Assembly: GCF_027474845.2 (NCBI RefSeq)
Contig: NZ_CP107031.2
Span: 806,001-870,000, forward strand
Reading direction: 5' to 3'
DNA from: Maribacter aestuarii
GTDB lineage: Bacteria; Bacteroidota; Bacteroidia; Flavobacteriales; Flavobacteriaceae
DNA length: 64,000 nt
Shown: positions 44,881 to 55,014 of the stretch, one piece after another
Layout: every line of letters starts with the position of its first letter
Numbering within the stretch: the stretch's first letter is position 1
Translations under genes and position numbers: made by a program
Notes under the pieces: model-generated
The model's database searches: none
What the model saw: the letters and a program-made list of their open reading frames with translations, nothing else
What the model was told of the DNA's origin: nothing

Positions 44881-45369
44881 TTATTTTAGAAAAGTACTAT
44901 TAAATCCTAACGGGAGTATATCGGCAATGGAGTTGCACTGAATAATGTCACCAACTTCTCCCATCAGCAGTAATTTAATAGGCTTTTTTTGTTTAAACTC
45001 ATATTCCGAAATGGATTGCCGACAATTTCCGCAAGGCGCTGCCGGAGAATCGACTTTGTGATTGGCAGAAGCTGCGGATATTGCAATAGTTTTAATTTGT
45101 ACCCCAGGGAATTTTGCCCCTGCATAAAATATAGCGACCCTTTCTGCGCACAAGCCAGATGGGTAGGATGCATTTTCCTGATTGTTCCCGGTAACTATTT
45201 CACCATTCTCCAGGAGAACAGCCGCACCAACCTTGAAATCCGAATAGGGCGCATAGGCATTTTCCCTCACTGCAACAGCTCTGTTGAGCAGTTCCGCTTC
45301 CGTACTTTCCAGTTCCTTAAGATCATTGAAAACCGTAATTTCAAAAGTGATTTTTTTCTTTACCGCCAT
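44881..45369 (-). CDS. cdd: Cytidine deaminase
   Basis: A 162-residue cytidine deaminase with CAERVAIF (zinc Cys and catalytic Glu), PCGNCRQ (two zinc cysteines) and APYSDFKVGAAVL. It deaminates cytidine and deoxycytidine. It is slightly longer than the classical E. coli-independent small form because of an N-terminal extension. It stands between pdhA and porV, as in other Flavobacteriaceae. Confidence 0.95.
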   Translation of the reverse strand: MAVKKKITFEITVFNDLKELESTEAELLNRAVAVRENAYAPYSDFKVGAAVLLENGEIVTGNNQENASYPSGLCAERVAIFYAGAKFPGVQIKTIAISAASANHKVDSPAAPCGNCRQSISEYEFKQKKPIKLLLMGEVGDIIQCNSIADILPLGFNSTFLK

Positions 45370-45440
45370 TTATTTAAGAAATTATTTTCGATACATATTC
45401 CCATACTTGTGTTTACAAGATAGGTAACTTTTAAAACATA

Positions 45441-45464
45441 AAAACCCGCTTTGAAGCGGGTTTT
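45441..45464 (-). terminator. Terminator downstream of porV
   Basis: AAAACCCGCT and AGCGGGTTTT form a 10-bp stem with a TTGA loop, followed by a U-rich stretch on the minus strand. Confidence 0.78.
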
Positions 45465-45487
45465 ATATACGTGTTAAATATGTTTTG

Positions 45488-46633
45488 TTAATCATTGATA
45501 AACTCTTCACCTAAATTAAATGTAAGTGAAAAACGAAGCGTATTCTCCAATGGGTTCCTTACTTGCGATGTTGAAAACAAGTAGGATAAATCTATTTGTG
45601 CAGCTTTAAATTTAAAGCCCGCTCCAAGTGCAAAAAACTTTCTGGAACCTTTCTCCTCGCTTTCATTAAAATAGCCGGTTCTTAACATAAATGCGTTCTG
45701 ATAGGAATATTCAGCTCCAAGGGCCCAGGTGAATTCCTTCAGTTCTTCACTGAATCCGTCAGGGGCGTCGCCAAATGAGCCAAAAATACCACTAAAGCCA
45801 CTTTCATTTTGGTAGATATCGTTATCCTCGGAATCAATATCGCCGTCCCCATCAAAATCCTGGGGCGTAGGAACTAATAATTTGCTGAATTCTGAAGTAA
45901 GCCCGATAACATTGTCCTGGTCTAGAATAAAATCAAATCCGAGACCAAATCTTAAATTGCTCGGCAAAAAGTTTTCTTGTCCACCTTCATCATATTGAAT
46001 TTTTCCGCCAATATTGGAAATATTGAATCCCGCTCTCCAGCGTCCATCAAAATTGTCATAGGCCACCTCCCTTGATCGGTAGTACCCGGCTACATCAACG
46101 GCAAACGAACTAGCTGCTTGAGAGTCCGTGCTTGCATCTTGAAATTTCAAATTTGAACTAATAAACCTACCGGCTACGGCCATGGAAAAAGTTGGACTCA
46201 ATTTTAAGGAGTACGATCCGTCTAAGGCAAACTCGTTTGGTTTTACCAGCGTTCCTATATCAGAAGCAGTTTGTCGTAACTCTATTTCACCTAAAGTAAA
46301 ATAACGTAGACTAACGGCAAAAGCACTGTTCTCGTTTATTTTGTTGTAATAATTTCCGCTTAAGAGTCCTATGTCAGCAATGACACTTTCCAAATAAGGA
46401 GTGTAACTTAGACCTATGCCCATTTTGCGCTCCGCAAAGGCAAATTTGGCCGGGTTCCACTGCTGGGAAAATGCATCGGCGGATGTTGCGACGCCCATAT
46501 CGCCCATACCCGCCGCACGAGCGTCGGCAGCAATAGTCAAGAATGGAACTGCAGTAGTAATAACGCGTTGCTCATCCTGAGCGCCTAACTTAACCACGGC
46601 ACACAGCACAGAAAGAATCAATAATTTTTTCAT
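45488..46633 (-). CDS. porV: Type IX secretion system outer membrane protein PorV
   Basis: A 381-residue outer-membrane beta-barrel protein with a signal peptide ending near KLGAQ. The N-terminal stretch ITTAVPFLTIAADARAAGMGDMGVATSADAFSQQWNPAKFAFAE is characteristic of PorV, and the protein ends RFSLTFNLGE. PorV carries T9SS cargo from the translocon to the attachment complex. The frame opens at 46669, but the ATG at 46633 (MKKLLILSV) begins the signal peptide and is taken as start. The partner gene porU, adjacent in Flavobacterium johnsoniae, is missing here. Confidence 0.92.
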   Translation of the reverse strand: MKKLLILSVLCAVVKLGAQDEQRVITTAVPFLTIAADARAAGMGDMGVATSADAFSQQWNPAKFAFAERKMGIGLSYTPYLESVIADIGLLSGNYYNKINENSAFAVSLRYFTLGEIELRQTASDIGTLVKPNEFALDGSYSLKLSPTFSMAVAGRFISSNLKFQDASTDSQAASSFAVDVAGYYRSREVAYDNFDGRWRAGFNISNIGGKIQYDEGGQENFLPSNLRFGLGFDFILDQDNVIGLTSEFSKLLVPTPQDFDGDGDIDSEDNDIYQNESGFSGIFGSFGDAPDGFSEELKEFTWALGAEYSYQNAFMLRTGYFNESEEKGSRKFFALGAGFKFKAAQIDLSYLFSTSQVRNPLENTLRFSLTFNLGEEFIND

Positions 46634-47042
46634 TATGTGTAAGATTGGATTTAGGAAAATATCAACCATATTGTACTTGTAAACGCCCTTTTAAGGATTA
46701 TCTTATGTTAAGATGAAGATATTTTTAGATTTTTCTATCTCCATAAGTCCTTATATAAACGAGCACATATCAATTTTGGATAGAAATACAACAAATAACG
46801 CGCCTCTTCAAAAAAAGTAAATCCTATACCATACTATAATGGTTTTTGTGGCGTTATGACTGATAGTGATACCTTTTTCAGGTAGTTAAAAGTGATGAAC
46901 ATTAAATTTATTTTAACGGATAAAATAATCTATTGAAAACATCGTTCTAATCACCGGAAAGTGTAAAAAAATATAAATCCAATTCTTATAGCTATTAAAT
47001 AAGAAGATAGTTGTTTACAAAGATTGAACTCAAGTCCTAATT
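46634..47042. other. 409-bp intergenic region between divergent porV and gldJ
   Basis: The interval is AT-rich and holds no open frame above about 60 codons on either strand. It should contain the divergent promoters of porV and gldJ; no unambiguous TAnnTTTG pair with a -33 element was identified. In Flavobacterium johnsoniae the porU gene lies here. Confidence 0.6.
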
Positions 47043-48707
47043 ATGAAAAAACAGTTTATTAAAGTTGTACTCTCATTAACCGTTATAGCGGGAGGTTTCA
47101 CAGTTACCAGCTGTAAGAAATCTTCATCTTCAAAGAACGTTTCCAGAGCTACAGGTTGGAAAATAAATGCGAAGGAAGGTGGCTTTCAATACAATACTGA
47201 TTTTAAGGAACAGGAGACTGCACCTGGATTGGTATTCGTAGAAGGTGGAACATTCACCAAAGGAAAAGTACAGGATGATGTAATGCATGATTGGAACAAT
47301 ACTCCAACCTCACAGCACGTGCAGTCTTTCTACATGGATGAGACCGAGGTAACTAATGTCATGTACCTCGAATATTTGGACTATTTAAAAAGCGTCTATC
47401 CCCCAGAAAATCCAAAGTATACAAACATTTACAAAGGTGCTTTGCCTGACACTTTGGTTTGGAGGAATAGATTGGGCTTCAACGAGACCATGACCAACAA
47501 CTATCTTAGACATCCTGCCTATGCGGAATATCCTGTAGTTGGTGTTAACTGGATACAAGCTACCCAATTTGCTGAATGGAGAACGGATAGGGTTAACGAA
47601 GTTATGTTGGAACGTGAGGGGTATCTTTCCGAAGATGCAAAGTATCAAGCTGCTACCGGAGAAGTTTCAGGTACCTTTAGTACAGAAGCTTACTTAAACA
47701 GGCCAGAATCCGTTTACAATGGTCAGATAGATTCGCTTCAAGGCAAAAAGAAAAAGGATAGTGTATCTACTTTTGCAAAAAGAAGTAGCGGCGTTATTAT
47801 GCCAGAATATAGACTTCCAACTGAAACCGAATGGGAATATGCCGCTCAGGCCCAAGTCGGACAAAGGGAGTACAATAATTATAGGGGTAGAAAAAAATAT
47901 CCATGGGAAGGTGATTATACAAGAAACGGACAAAGGGTTGGTAGAGGCGACCAATTAGCCAACTTTAAGCAAGGTAAAGGTGATTATGGCGGAATAGCTG
48001 GTTGGTCTGATGACGGCGCCGATATTACAGCAGAAGTAATGTCATATAAGCCAAATGACCTAGGGCTGTACGATATGGCTGGAAATGTAGCCGAGTGGGT
48101 TGCGGATGTATACAGACCTATAGTTGATGATGAGGTAAGTGATTTTAATTACTACAGGGGTAATATATATATGAAAACTGCTATCGGTGAAGATGGTAAA
48201 GTAAATATCCTTAGAGATTCCATCATTTATGATACACTACCAAACGGAAAGGTAGTTGCCGTAAACTTGCCTGGCGAGATTAAAATGGTCCCTGTGGACG
48301 AAGAAGAAACTTATTTAAGAACAAATTTCTCATCCAGTGACAATAGAGGTTATAGGGATGGTGATCCAGGTTCTTCAAGATTCTTTGACCGTTTTAGCGA
48401 TGAAGATGATGAGAATCAACGTAAAATGTACAATTCTCCGAAACACAAAGTAGAAAGAGATTCAGCAGGTACATTGTCCAGACAATATGATCAGTCCAAC
48501 AACAGAACTACTCTAATAAACGACGAAGTACGTGTTTACAAAGGAGGTTCTTGGAGAGATAGAGCTTACTGGCTAGATCCAGCACAAAGAAGATATATGC
48601 CACAGTATATGGCTACGGATTACATCGGTTTTAGATGTGCGATGTCTAGAGTTGGTTCGAAATCTAAGACTAAAAACAAAACCGTAAGAGGAAAGAAGGC
48701 TAAATAA
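47043..48707 (+). CDS. gldJ: Gliding motility lipoprotein GldJ
   Basis: A 554-residue lipoprotein (VTSC, Cys24) with a formylglycine-generating-enzyme-like (SUMF1) fold spread across the chain: VFVEGGTFTKG, DETEVTNVMYLEYL, YPVVGVNWIQATQFAEWR, YRLPTETEWEYAAQA, YDMAGNVAEWVADVY and VYKGGSWRDRAYWLDPAQRRY. GldJ is an essential part of the gliding motor and T9SS core. The length agrees with known GldJ. The C-terminus is basic (GSKSKTKNKTVRGKKAK). A strong terminator separates it from murF. Confidence 0.95.
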   Translation: MKKQFIKVVLSLTVIAGGFTVTSCKKSSSSKNVSRATGWKINAKEGGFQYNTDFKEQETAPGLVFVEGGTFTKGKVQDDVMHDWNNTPTSQHVQSFYMDETEVTNVMYLEYLDYLKSVYPPENPKYTNIYKGALPDTLVWRNRLGFNETMTNNYLRHPAYAEYPVVGVNWIQATQFAEWRTDRVNEVMLEREGYLSEDAKYQAATGEVSGTFSTEAYLNRPESVYNGQIDSLQGKKKKDSVSTFAKRSSGVIMPEYRLPTETEWEYAAQAQVGQREYNNYRGRKKYPWEGDYTRNGQRVGRGDQLANFKQGKGDYGGIAGWSDDGADITAEVMSYKPNDLGLYDMAGNVAEWVADVYRPIVDDEVSDFNYYRGNIYMKTAIGEDGKVNILRDSIIYDTLPNGKVVAVNLPGEIKMVPVDEEETYLRTNFSSSDNRGYRDGDPGSSRFFDRFSDEDDENQRKMYNSPKHKVERDSAGTLSRQYDQSNNRTTLINDEVRVYKGGSWRDRAYWLDPAQRRYMPQYMATDYIGFRCAMSRVGSKSKTKNKTVRGKKAK

Positions 48708-48728
48708 TTTTTTCCCTTAACAGATATT

Positions 48729-48760
48729 AAAAAAGCCCTTTTCATAAAGGGCTTTTTTTT
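48729..48760 (+). terminator. Terminator downstream of gldJ
   Basis: AAAAAAGCCCTTT pairs with AAAGGGCTTTTTT around TCAT, followed by more T. Confidence 0.92.
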
Positions 48761-48772
48761 ATCTTCGATTTT

Positions 48773-50050
48773 ATGGAGATTGATAGGCTACACAAAATTT
48801 TTCTTGATTACCCATCGGTTAGTACCGATACAAGAAAAATAAAAGAAGGTGATATTTTTTTCGCGTTGAAAGGCGATAATTTTAACGGGAACGAGTATGC
48901 CAAACAGGCATTAGAAAAAGGAGCGAGTTACGTAGTTCTTGATGAGAAAAAATATGTAATAAACGAACGTACACTACTGACAGACGATGTATTAGAAACG
49001 CTACAAAAATTGGCCAATTATCATCGAAAGCAATGTGCCGCTAAGGTAATAAGTCTTACCGGAAGTAACGGAAAAACCACGACCAAAGAACTCATTAATG
49101 TCGTTCTATCCAGAAAATATAAAACCGTTGCAACTAAGGGAAACCTGAACAATCACATAGGAGTACCGCTTACGCTATTATCTGTAAAAGAGGTTACAGA
49201 AATTGCTATTGTAGAGATGGGGGCCAATCATCAAAAAGAAATTGAATTTTTATGCAAAATTGCTGAACCTGATTTTGGTTATATAACAAATTTTGGTAAA
49301 GCCCATTTAGAAGGTTTTGGTGGTGTAGAAGGTGTAATAAAAGGCAAGTGTGAACTATATAATTATCTAATGCCCCTTAATAAAAGTATTTTCTTGAATG
49401 CAGATGATCCTATTCAACGGGAGAAGTTAGCAGGTTACGTTAAGAAATATGGCTACAGCACACATGATTCCAAATTTTACAAAATAAAACTTTTAAAAAC
49501 CGACCCTTATCTGGAAATTGAATTTGAAAATTTATCGGTTAAAACCAAACTGATAGGGGCGTATAATTTCCCAAATTGTTGTGCCGCCATTCTCATCGGC
49601 AAGTATTTCAATGTTGAACTAGAAGCTATTAAAGGGGCAATTGAAAATTATGAATCAGATAACAATCGTTCACAGGTAATAAATAAAAACGGGCATAAAA
49701 TAATATTGGATGCCTATAATGCCAACCCAACGAGTATGCAAGCGGCTTTGGAAAGTTTTAAAGACTTAGATGCACAAGCTCCAATTCTGTTTTTAGGAGA
49801 TATGTTCGAGCTTGGTGAAAGTGCCGCTCAAGAACATCAGTACATAGCGGAACTTGCGGCCAACCTTGGATTTTCGGATGTAGTGTTAATAGGTAAAAAC
49901 TTTTACGGAACTAAAAGCAAATTTCAAAAATTTGAGTCTTTCGATGATGCTAAGAAACATATACAAGAATTTAAACTTCCACAAGAATCTACCTTATTTA
50001 TAAAAGGTTCTCGCGGAATGGCTCTGGAACGAATATTGGAGCTCATTTAG
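48773..50050 (+). CDS. murF: UDP-N-acetylmuramoyl-tripeptide--D-alanyl-D-alanine ligase (MurF)
   Basis: A 425-residue Mur ligase. N-terminal substrate domain (SVSTDTRKIKEGDIFFALKG), ATP loop LTGSNGKTTTKE, EMGANHQKEIEFL, and C-terminal ILDAYNANPTSMQAALESF and LGDMFELGE. It adds D-Ala-D-Ala to the UDP-muramoyl tripeptide. The gldJ terminator lies just upstream, so it relies on readthrough or a promoter in the 65-bp gap. Confidence 0.95.
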   Translation: MEIDRLHKIFLDYPSVSTDTRKIKEGDIFFALKGDNFNGNEYAKQALEKGASYVVLDEKKYVINERTLLTDDVLETLQKLANYHRKQCAAKVISLTGSNGKTTTKELINVVLSRKYKTVATKGNLNNHIGVPLTLLSVKEVTEIAIVEMGANHQKEIEFLCKIAEPDFGYITNFGKAHLEGFGGVEGVIKGKCELYNYLMPLNKSIFLNADDPIQREKLAGYVKKYGYSTHDSKFYKIKLLKTDPYLEIEFENLSVKTKLIGAYNFPNCCAAILIGKYFNVELEAIKGAIENYESDNNRSQVINKNGHKIILDAYNANPTSMQAALESFKDLDAQAPILFLGDMFELGESAAQEHQYIAELAANLGFSDVVLIGKNFYGTKSKFQKFESFDDAKKHIQEFKLPQESTLFIKGSRGMALERILELI

Positions 50051-50066
50051 TACAGAGAAAATACTG

Positions 50067-50141
50067 TGGGACATACTGGATTCGAACCAGTGACCTCTGC
50101 CCTGTCAAGGCAGCGCTCTAAACCAACTGAGCTAATATCCC
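50067..50141 (-). tRNA. tRNA-Val (anticodon GAC)
   Basis: A 75-nt cloverleaf on the minus strand. The acceptor GGGATAT pairs with ATGTCCC (one wobble), the D-arm has TAGCTCAGTTGGTT, the anticodon stem CTGCC/GGCAG encloses loop TTGACAG with anticodon GAC, and the T-arm has GGTTCGAATCC. No CCA is encoded. Confidence 0.95.
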
Positions 50142-50325
50142 TTTTCGGGGGCTAAGGTAAAACTTAATTATTTATCACGAAAAAGAAACCTCCGTCAAAA
50201 TACAGTAGTTGCTTACCTTACACTATAATTAAATCCAAATACCAATCCTTTCATTTAAAAGAAACGAATTACAATAGTTTTCAAAAAAAATGTAAATTTA
50301 GGGTACAACCTAATTTTCTTAATCC

Positions 50326-53300
50326 ATGAATTTCAGGCATTTTGGATTCTTCCTAATAAGTCTCTTTTTTTTAGTTGCCAATATAATGTTCCGGACGAAT
50401 TGGAAATGGCCTATAACGACTTACCGGATGTTATTGATTTTAACTTTCATGTTAAGCCAATATTATCGGACCGTTGTTATACTTGCCATGGACCTGATGC
50501 TAATTCAAGAAAAGCAGGATTACGACTCGATATTGAAGAAAATGCTTTTGCTACCCTAGAAAGCAGAAATACCGCCTTCGTGAAAGGGAGTCCGGGCAGT
50601 AGTGAAAGTATCCGTAGGATACTAAGCAGTGACCCAGAGGTCCAAATGCCTCCCCCAGAATCTAATTTATCACTTTCTAAAACGGAAAAGGCAATCCTTA
50701 TTAAATGGATTGAACAAGGTGCAAATTGGAAAAAGCATTGGGCATTTCTTCAATTGGAAAAACCAAATATCCCTAAGGTTGAAAATGACTCATGGCCGCA
50801 TCATAATGAAATCGATCAATTTATACAGGATAAACTTCAACAGACCGATTTAGAACCATCGCAAGAGGCGGACAAAGAAAGGTTGTTACGCAGGGTTACC
50901 ATGGACCTTACGGGATTACCACCTACGATAAATGAAATTGACGCATTTATTTCAGATGATAATGTGGATGCCTATGAAAAGTTAGTGGACCGCCTTTTAA
51001 GTACGGATGCAAATGCCGAACGATTGGCCTTGGATTGGATGGATCTATCACGATACGCGGATTCACATGGGTTACATGCAGATGGAGCCCGATTAATGTG
51101 GCCTTGGCGAGATTGGGTCATTGAGGCTTTTAAAAATAATATGCCGTATGACCAATTCGTCACTTGGCAACTCGCAGGAGATCTTTTGCCAAATTCTTCC
51201 AAAGAGCAGAAATTAGCTACTGCATTCAACAGAAACCACCCTATGACTGCAGAGGGTGGAGCAATAGAAGAAGAGTTTAGGTTAAACTATGTTTTTGACC
51301 GTACAGAAACTGTCGGCACCGCATTTCTAGGCCTAACCGTTGCATGCGCAAAATGTCATGACCACAAATTTGACCCTATTTCACAAGAGGATTATTTTAA
51401 AATGACAGCCTTCTTTAATAATATAAAAGAATTAGGCATGACCGGGGATGATGGCAATTATGGGCCTATGCTGGCGCTTCCGGATAAAGACACCGAAAAA
51501 AAACTGAAAAACTTGGAGGAAATTATTAATAAAAAAGAGGGTAAACTTCTTTTAACTCAAAAAGAACTTTCAAATTTAGATACCTATATTAAAAATCTAC
51601 CTCCAAATTTTAAAGAAAAGCAACTATTAGATTACTATCCATTAGACAATCTTACCAAGAACAGCAAAGGCCATGTTGCGGATAACAATAGAAATGCGAC
51701 TACCAGAGAAGCTCCTGAGCTTGTTCCAGGGGTTAAGGACAGGGCCTTTGAGTTTGATGGAGAATATGATGACCTCAACCTTCATAATATTCCAAATTTT
51801 GAATGGACCGATGCTTTTTCCATAAGTCTTTGGATGAATACCACGAAAAGGGAAGCCGGAAAAACACAGACCCTGATAGGTACTTCTGGGGATAAAAATA
51901 ATTTTTGGAGAGGATGGGACCTTTATTTGGACAGTCTAAATCATCTCAATGCTAGGCTTATTCATTCACTACCTCATAACTACATTCATGTACGATCCAA
52001 GGATTCCATAAAAATCAATGAATGGAAACATGTTGCTTTTACTTACAACGGTTCGTCAAAGGCAAAAGATATCAAGTTATATATTGATGGTGAGTTGGCA
52101 GCAGTGGAAATCGGTTTTGATAATTTATACAAAAGCATTAAGACAATAAGAAGTGGTAACCATTCAGCTTTTGACGCCCCGGTCAGGGTAGCAAAAAGTT
52201 ATAGAGGTTTTACGGGAGAAAATGGAAATTTTTTAGGAAAGATTGATGAAATCAGAATTTATCAGAGGACCTTATCCCCTCAAGAGATAAAAAGGCTAGG
52301 AATTTTAGACGATAGTAATGAGAATTTACCTGTAGACAAATCATTTTGGGTACAACAATCCAATGAAATTAAAGACCTACAAGAAGAACTTAAACATTTA
52401 AGGGGGCAATGGCTAAAGACCATGAATCCAGTTATGGAAGTAATGGTCATGGAAGAAATGCCGCACAAAAGAAAGGCATTCCTATACAATAGAGGTGATT
52501 ATGAACAGCCTTCTTATGAAGTCAAGGCGAATACTCCGTCTATACTTCCGGAATTCTCTCCTGAATTTCCAAAAAATAGATTGGGCTTATCCGAATGGCT
52601 TTTTTCAAAAGAGAATCCTCTGACCGCTAGAGTGACTGTAAATAGGTATTGGCAGTTATTGTTCGGAAAGGGATTGGTGGATACACCTACAGATTTTGGA
52701 GTCCAGGGTTCCCTTCCAACACACCCAGAACTATTGGATTGGCTCGCGAGTTCTTTCAGGGATAGCAACTGGAATGTAAGAGCGTTACTCAAAACAATGG
52801 TAATGTCACACACCTATAAACAGTCTTCTGTTGTACCTGAGGAACTCAAACAGAAGGATCCAGGCAATAATTATCTCGCAAGGAGTAACTCGTACAGGTT
52901 ACCTGCAGAAATGATACGGGACAACGCCTTGGCCGCAAGTGGCCTGTTGGTTCCTATTGTAGGAGGCAAAAGCGTTAAACCATATCAACCAGCCGATTTA
53001 TGGATAGAGAAAACTAGTTTTTCCCACGAATTATTGAGATATAAGGAATCTAAAGGAGATAGTTTGTATCGCAGGAGTCTATATACCTTCATACGTAGAA
53101 CACAACCACATCCCGCGATGATAGCATTTGATTCTCCCTCAAGGGAAGTATGTACCATAAACAGAGAAAATACGAATACACCTTTACAAGCCTTAGTGTT
53201 ATTAAACGACAAACAGTTTGTGGAAGCTTCAAAAATTCTCGCTGAACGAGCACAGAAAGAAGGAGGTGATACCTTAGAAGATCAGATTGCCTTTGCGTTT

Positions 53301-53525
53301 AGATTAGCACTAACCCGCAAACCAAAAAAGTCAGAATTAGGCTTGCTTCTAGAACTTTTTGAACATCAAGAGAGGAGGTTTGGAGATAACCCCAGCGAAG
53401 TTTCGGAACTGTTGTCAGTAGGAGAAAAACTGGTCGATAATTCCTTAGATAAAACAAAAACAGCGGCCATGACCATCGTTGCTAATACCCTGTTAAACCA
53501 TGATGAGGCCTATACCAAAAGATAA
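50326..53525 (+). CDS. PSCyt1-DUF1549-LamG-DUF1553 cytochrome c lipoprotein, with one-base frameshift in the signal peptide
   Basis: The continuous frame (from 50400) encodes 1041 residues: a PSCyt1 haem-binding region with CYTCHG at 26-30, DUF1549 (about 135-345) with a second CxxCH in CAKCHDHKFDP, a LamG-like domain (about 430-630), and DUF1553 (about 700-1000). Upstream, ATG 50326 starts a lipoprotein signal (MNFRHFGFFLISLFF) in another frame. One extra T in the T8 run at 50365-50372 joins them and yields the lipobox FFSC followed by QYN. So it is probably an exported haem lipoprotein with a base lost or a slippage site. This architecture is typical of Planctomycetes; its biochemical function is not established. 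Confidence 0.82.
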
Positions 53526-53536
53526 AACTAACAGCA

Positions 53537-55000
53537 ATGTGCGATAATCACAACAAAAATTATACCCGTAGGGATTTTCTAACCAAAACCACACTGGGTA
53601 TGGGTGCGTTGTCACTCGGTGCAATGATAGATCCAACGAGTATTTTTGGGAATGCTCCTAAGGGAATACCGACGGATTTTGGAACGGGCGGTGTTTTAGG
53701 GCAACCCCATTTTGCGCCAAAAGCCAAGAGAATAATCTATTTGTTCCAGAGTGGCGCCCCGTCTCAATTGGATTTGTTCGATTATAAACCCCTTCTGAAC
53801 AAGATGCAGGGTCAAGATTTACCGGAAAGCGTTCATGGAGGTCAGCGTTTAACAGGAATGACTTCGGGGCAGGCTTCCCTTCCTCTAGCGGGCACGTTGT
53901 CCAAATTCAATCAGTATGGTGATAGCGGAGCCTGGATGACCAATTTAATGCCGTATACCTCCAAAATCGTTGATGAGCTTTGTTTCATAAAATCGATGTA
54001 CACTGAAGCTATCAACCACGATCCGGCTATTACCTTTATTCAAACCGGTTCTCAATTACCGGGAAGACCATCAATGGGTTCTTGGTTGAGCTATGGTTTG
54101 GGAACGGACAACAAAAATCTTCCGGAATTTGTGGTACTAGTTACTAAGGGCAAAACCGGTGGACAACCACTATATTCAAGATTGTGGGGAAATGGTTTCC
54201 TTCCTTCTCAACACCAAGGGGTTCAATTCAGAGCTGGAAAAGATCCCGTTTTATATTTGACTAATCCTCCTGGAGTAGATGCTAAAGGAAGAAGAGAGCA
54301 ATTAGATTATCTTCAAAAATTAGAGCAATTAAATCATAACGATATAGGTGATCCTGAGATATTGGCTAGAATGGCCCAATACGAAATGGCATTTAGAATG
54401 CAAACCTCTGTGCCCGAAATTATGGATACGGCCGATGAGCCTGATTACATTTATGACATGTACGGAGAGGATAGCAAAATACCGGGCACATTTGCCGCCA
54501 ACGCTTTGTTAGCAAGAAGATTAGCGGAACGTGACGTCAAATTCATCCAACTCTATCATCAAGGTTGGGACCAGCACGGGAATCTGCCTAATGCCCTAAA
54601 CAGACAATGTAAGGATACAGATCAGGCAACGGCTGCCCTTATTAAAGATTTAAAACAGCGAGGTATGCTGGAAGATACTTTAGTAATCTGGGGTGGTGAA
54701 TTTGGAAGGACCAATTACTCTCAGGGGCAATTGACCGCAACAAATTTTGGAAGGGATCATCACGGTAAGTGTTTTACAATTTTTATGGCCGGAGCAGGTA
54801 TCAAAGGTGGGGTGACTCTAGGAGCAACAGACGATTTTGGTTTTAATATAACACAGCGTCCTGTCCATGTTCACGATTTTCAGGCTACAGTAATGCATTT
54901 ATTAGGTATAGACCATGAAAGACTAACTTTTAAATTTCAAGGAAGAAGGTACCGTCTTACGGATGTTCATGGAGAGGTGGTTAAAGAAATCTTAGCCTAG
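53537..55000 (+). CDS. DUF1501 family protein with Tat signal
   Basis: A 487-residue protein with a Tat-type N-terminus (YTRRDFLTKTTLGMGALSLGA). The body is of the DUF1501 family, related to the sulfatase/alkaline phosphatase fold: LFQSGAPSQLDLFDYKP, EAINHDPAITFIQTGSQLPGRPS, YHQGWDQHGNLP, VIWGGEFGRTNYSQ and GRDHHGKCFTIFMAGAGIKGG. It lies 11 nt after the DUF1553 protein gene; this pairing recurs in Planctomycetes and some Bacteroidota. Function is unknown. It is probably folded in the cytoplasm with a cofactor or metal and exported to the periplasm. Confidence 0.9.
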   Translation: MCDNHNKNYTRRDFLTKTTLGMGALSLGAMIDPTSIFGNAPKGIPTDFGTGGVLGQPHFAPKAKRIIYLFQSGAPSQLDLFDYKPLLNKMQGQDLPESVHGGQRLTGMTSGQASLPLAGTLSKFNQYGDSGAWMTNLMPYTSKIVDELCFIKSMYTEAINHDPAITFIQTGSQLPGRPSMGSWLSYGLGTDNKNLPEFVVLVTKGKTGGQPLYSRLWGNGFLPSQHQGVQFRAGKDPVLYLTNPPGVDAKGRREQLDYLQKLEQLNHNDIGDPEILARMAQYEMAFRMQTSVPEIMDTADEPDYIYDMYGEDSKIPGTFAANALLARRLAERDVKFIQLYHQGWDQHGNLPNALNRQCKDTDQATAALIKDLKQRGMLEDTLVIWGGEFGRTNYSQGQLTATNFGRDHHGKCFTIFMAGAGIKGGVTLGATDDFGFNITQRPVHVHDFQATVMHLLGIDHERLTFKFQGRRYRLTDVHGEVVKEILA

Positions 55001-55014
55001 ATAAACATCAAATT

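Noticed and set aside
50326..50559. A 77-codon frame as an independent small membrane protein
   Set aside because: Only its first 15-16 codons make sense, as a signal peptide; the rest is the wrong frame of the DUF1553 protein.
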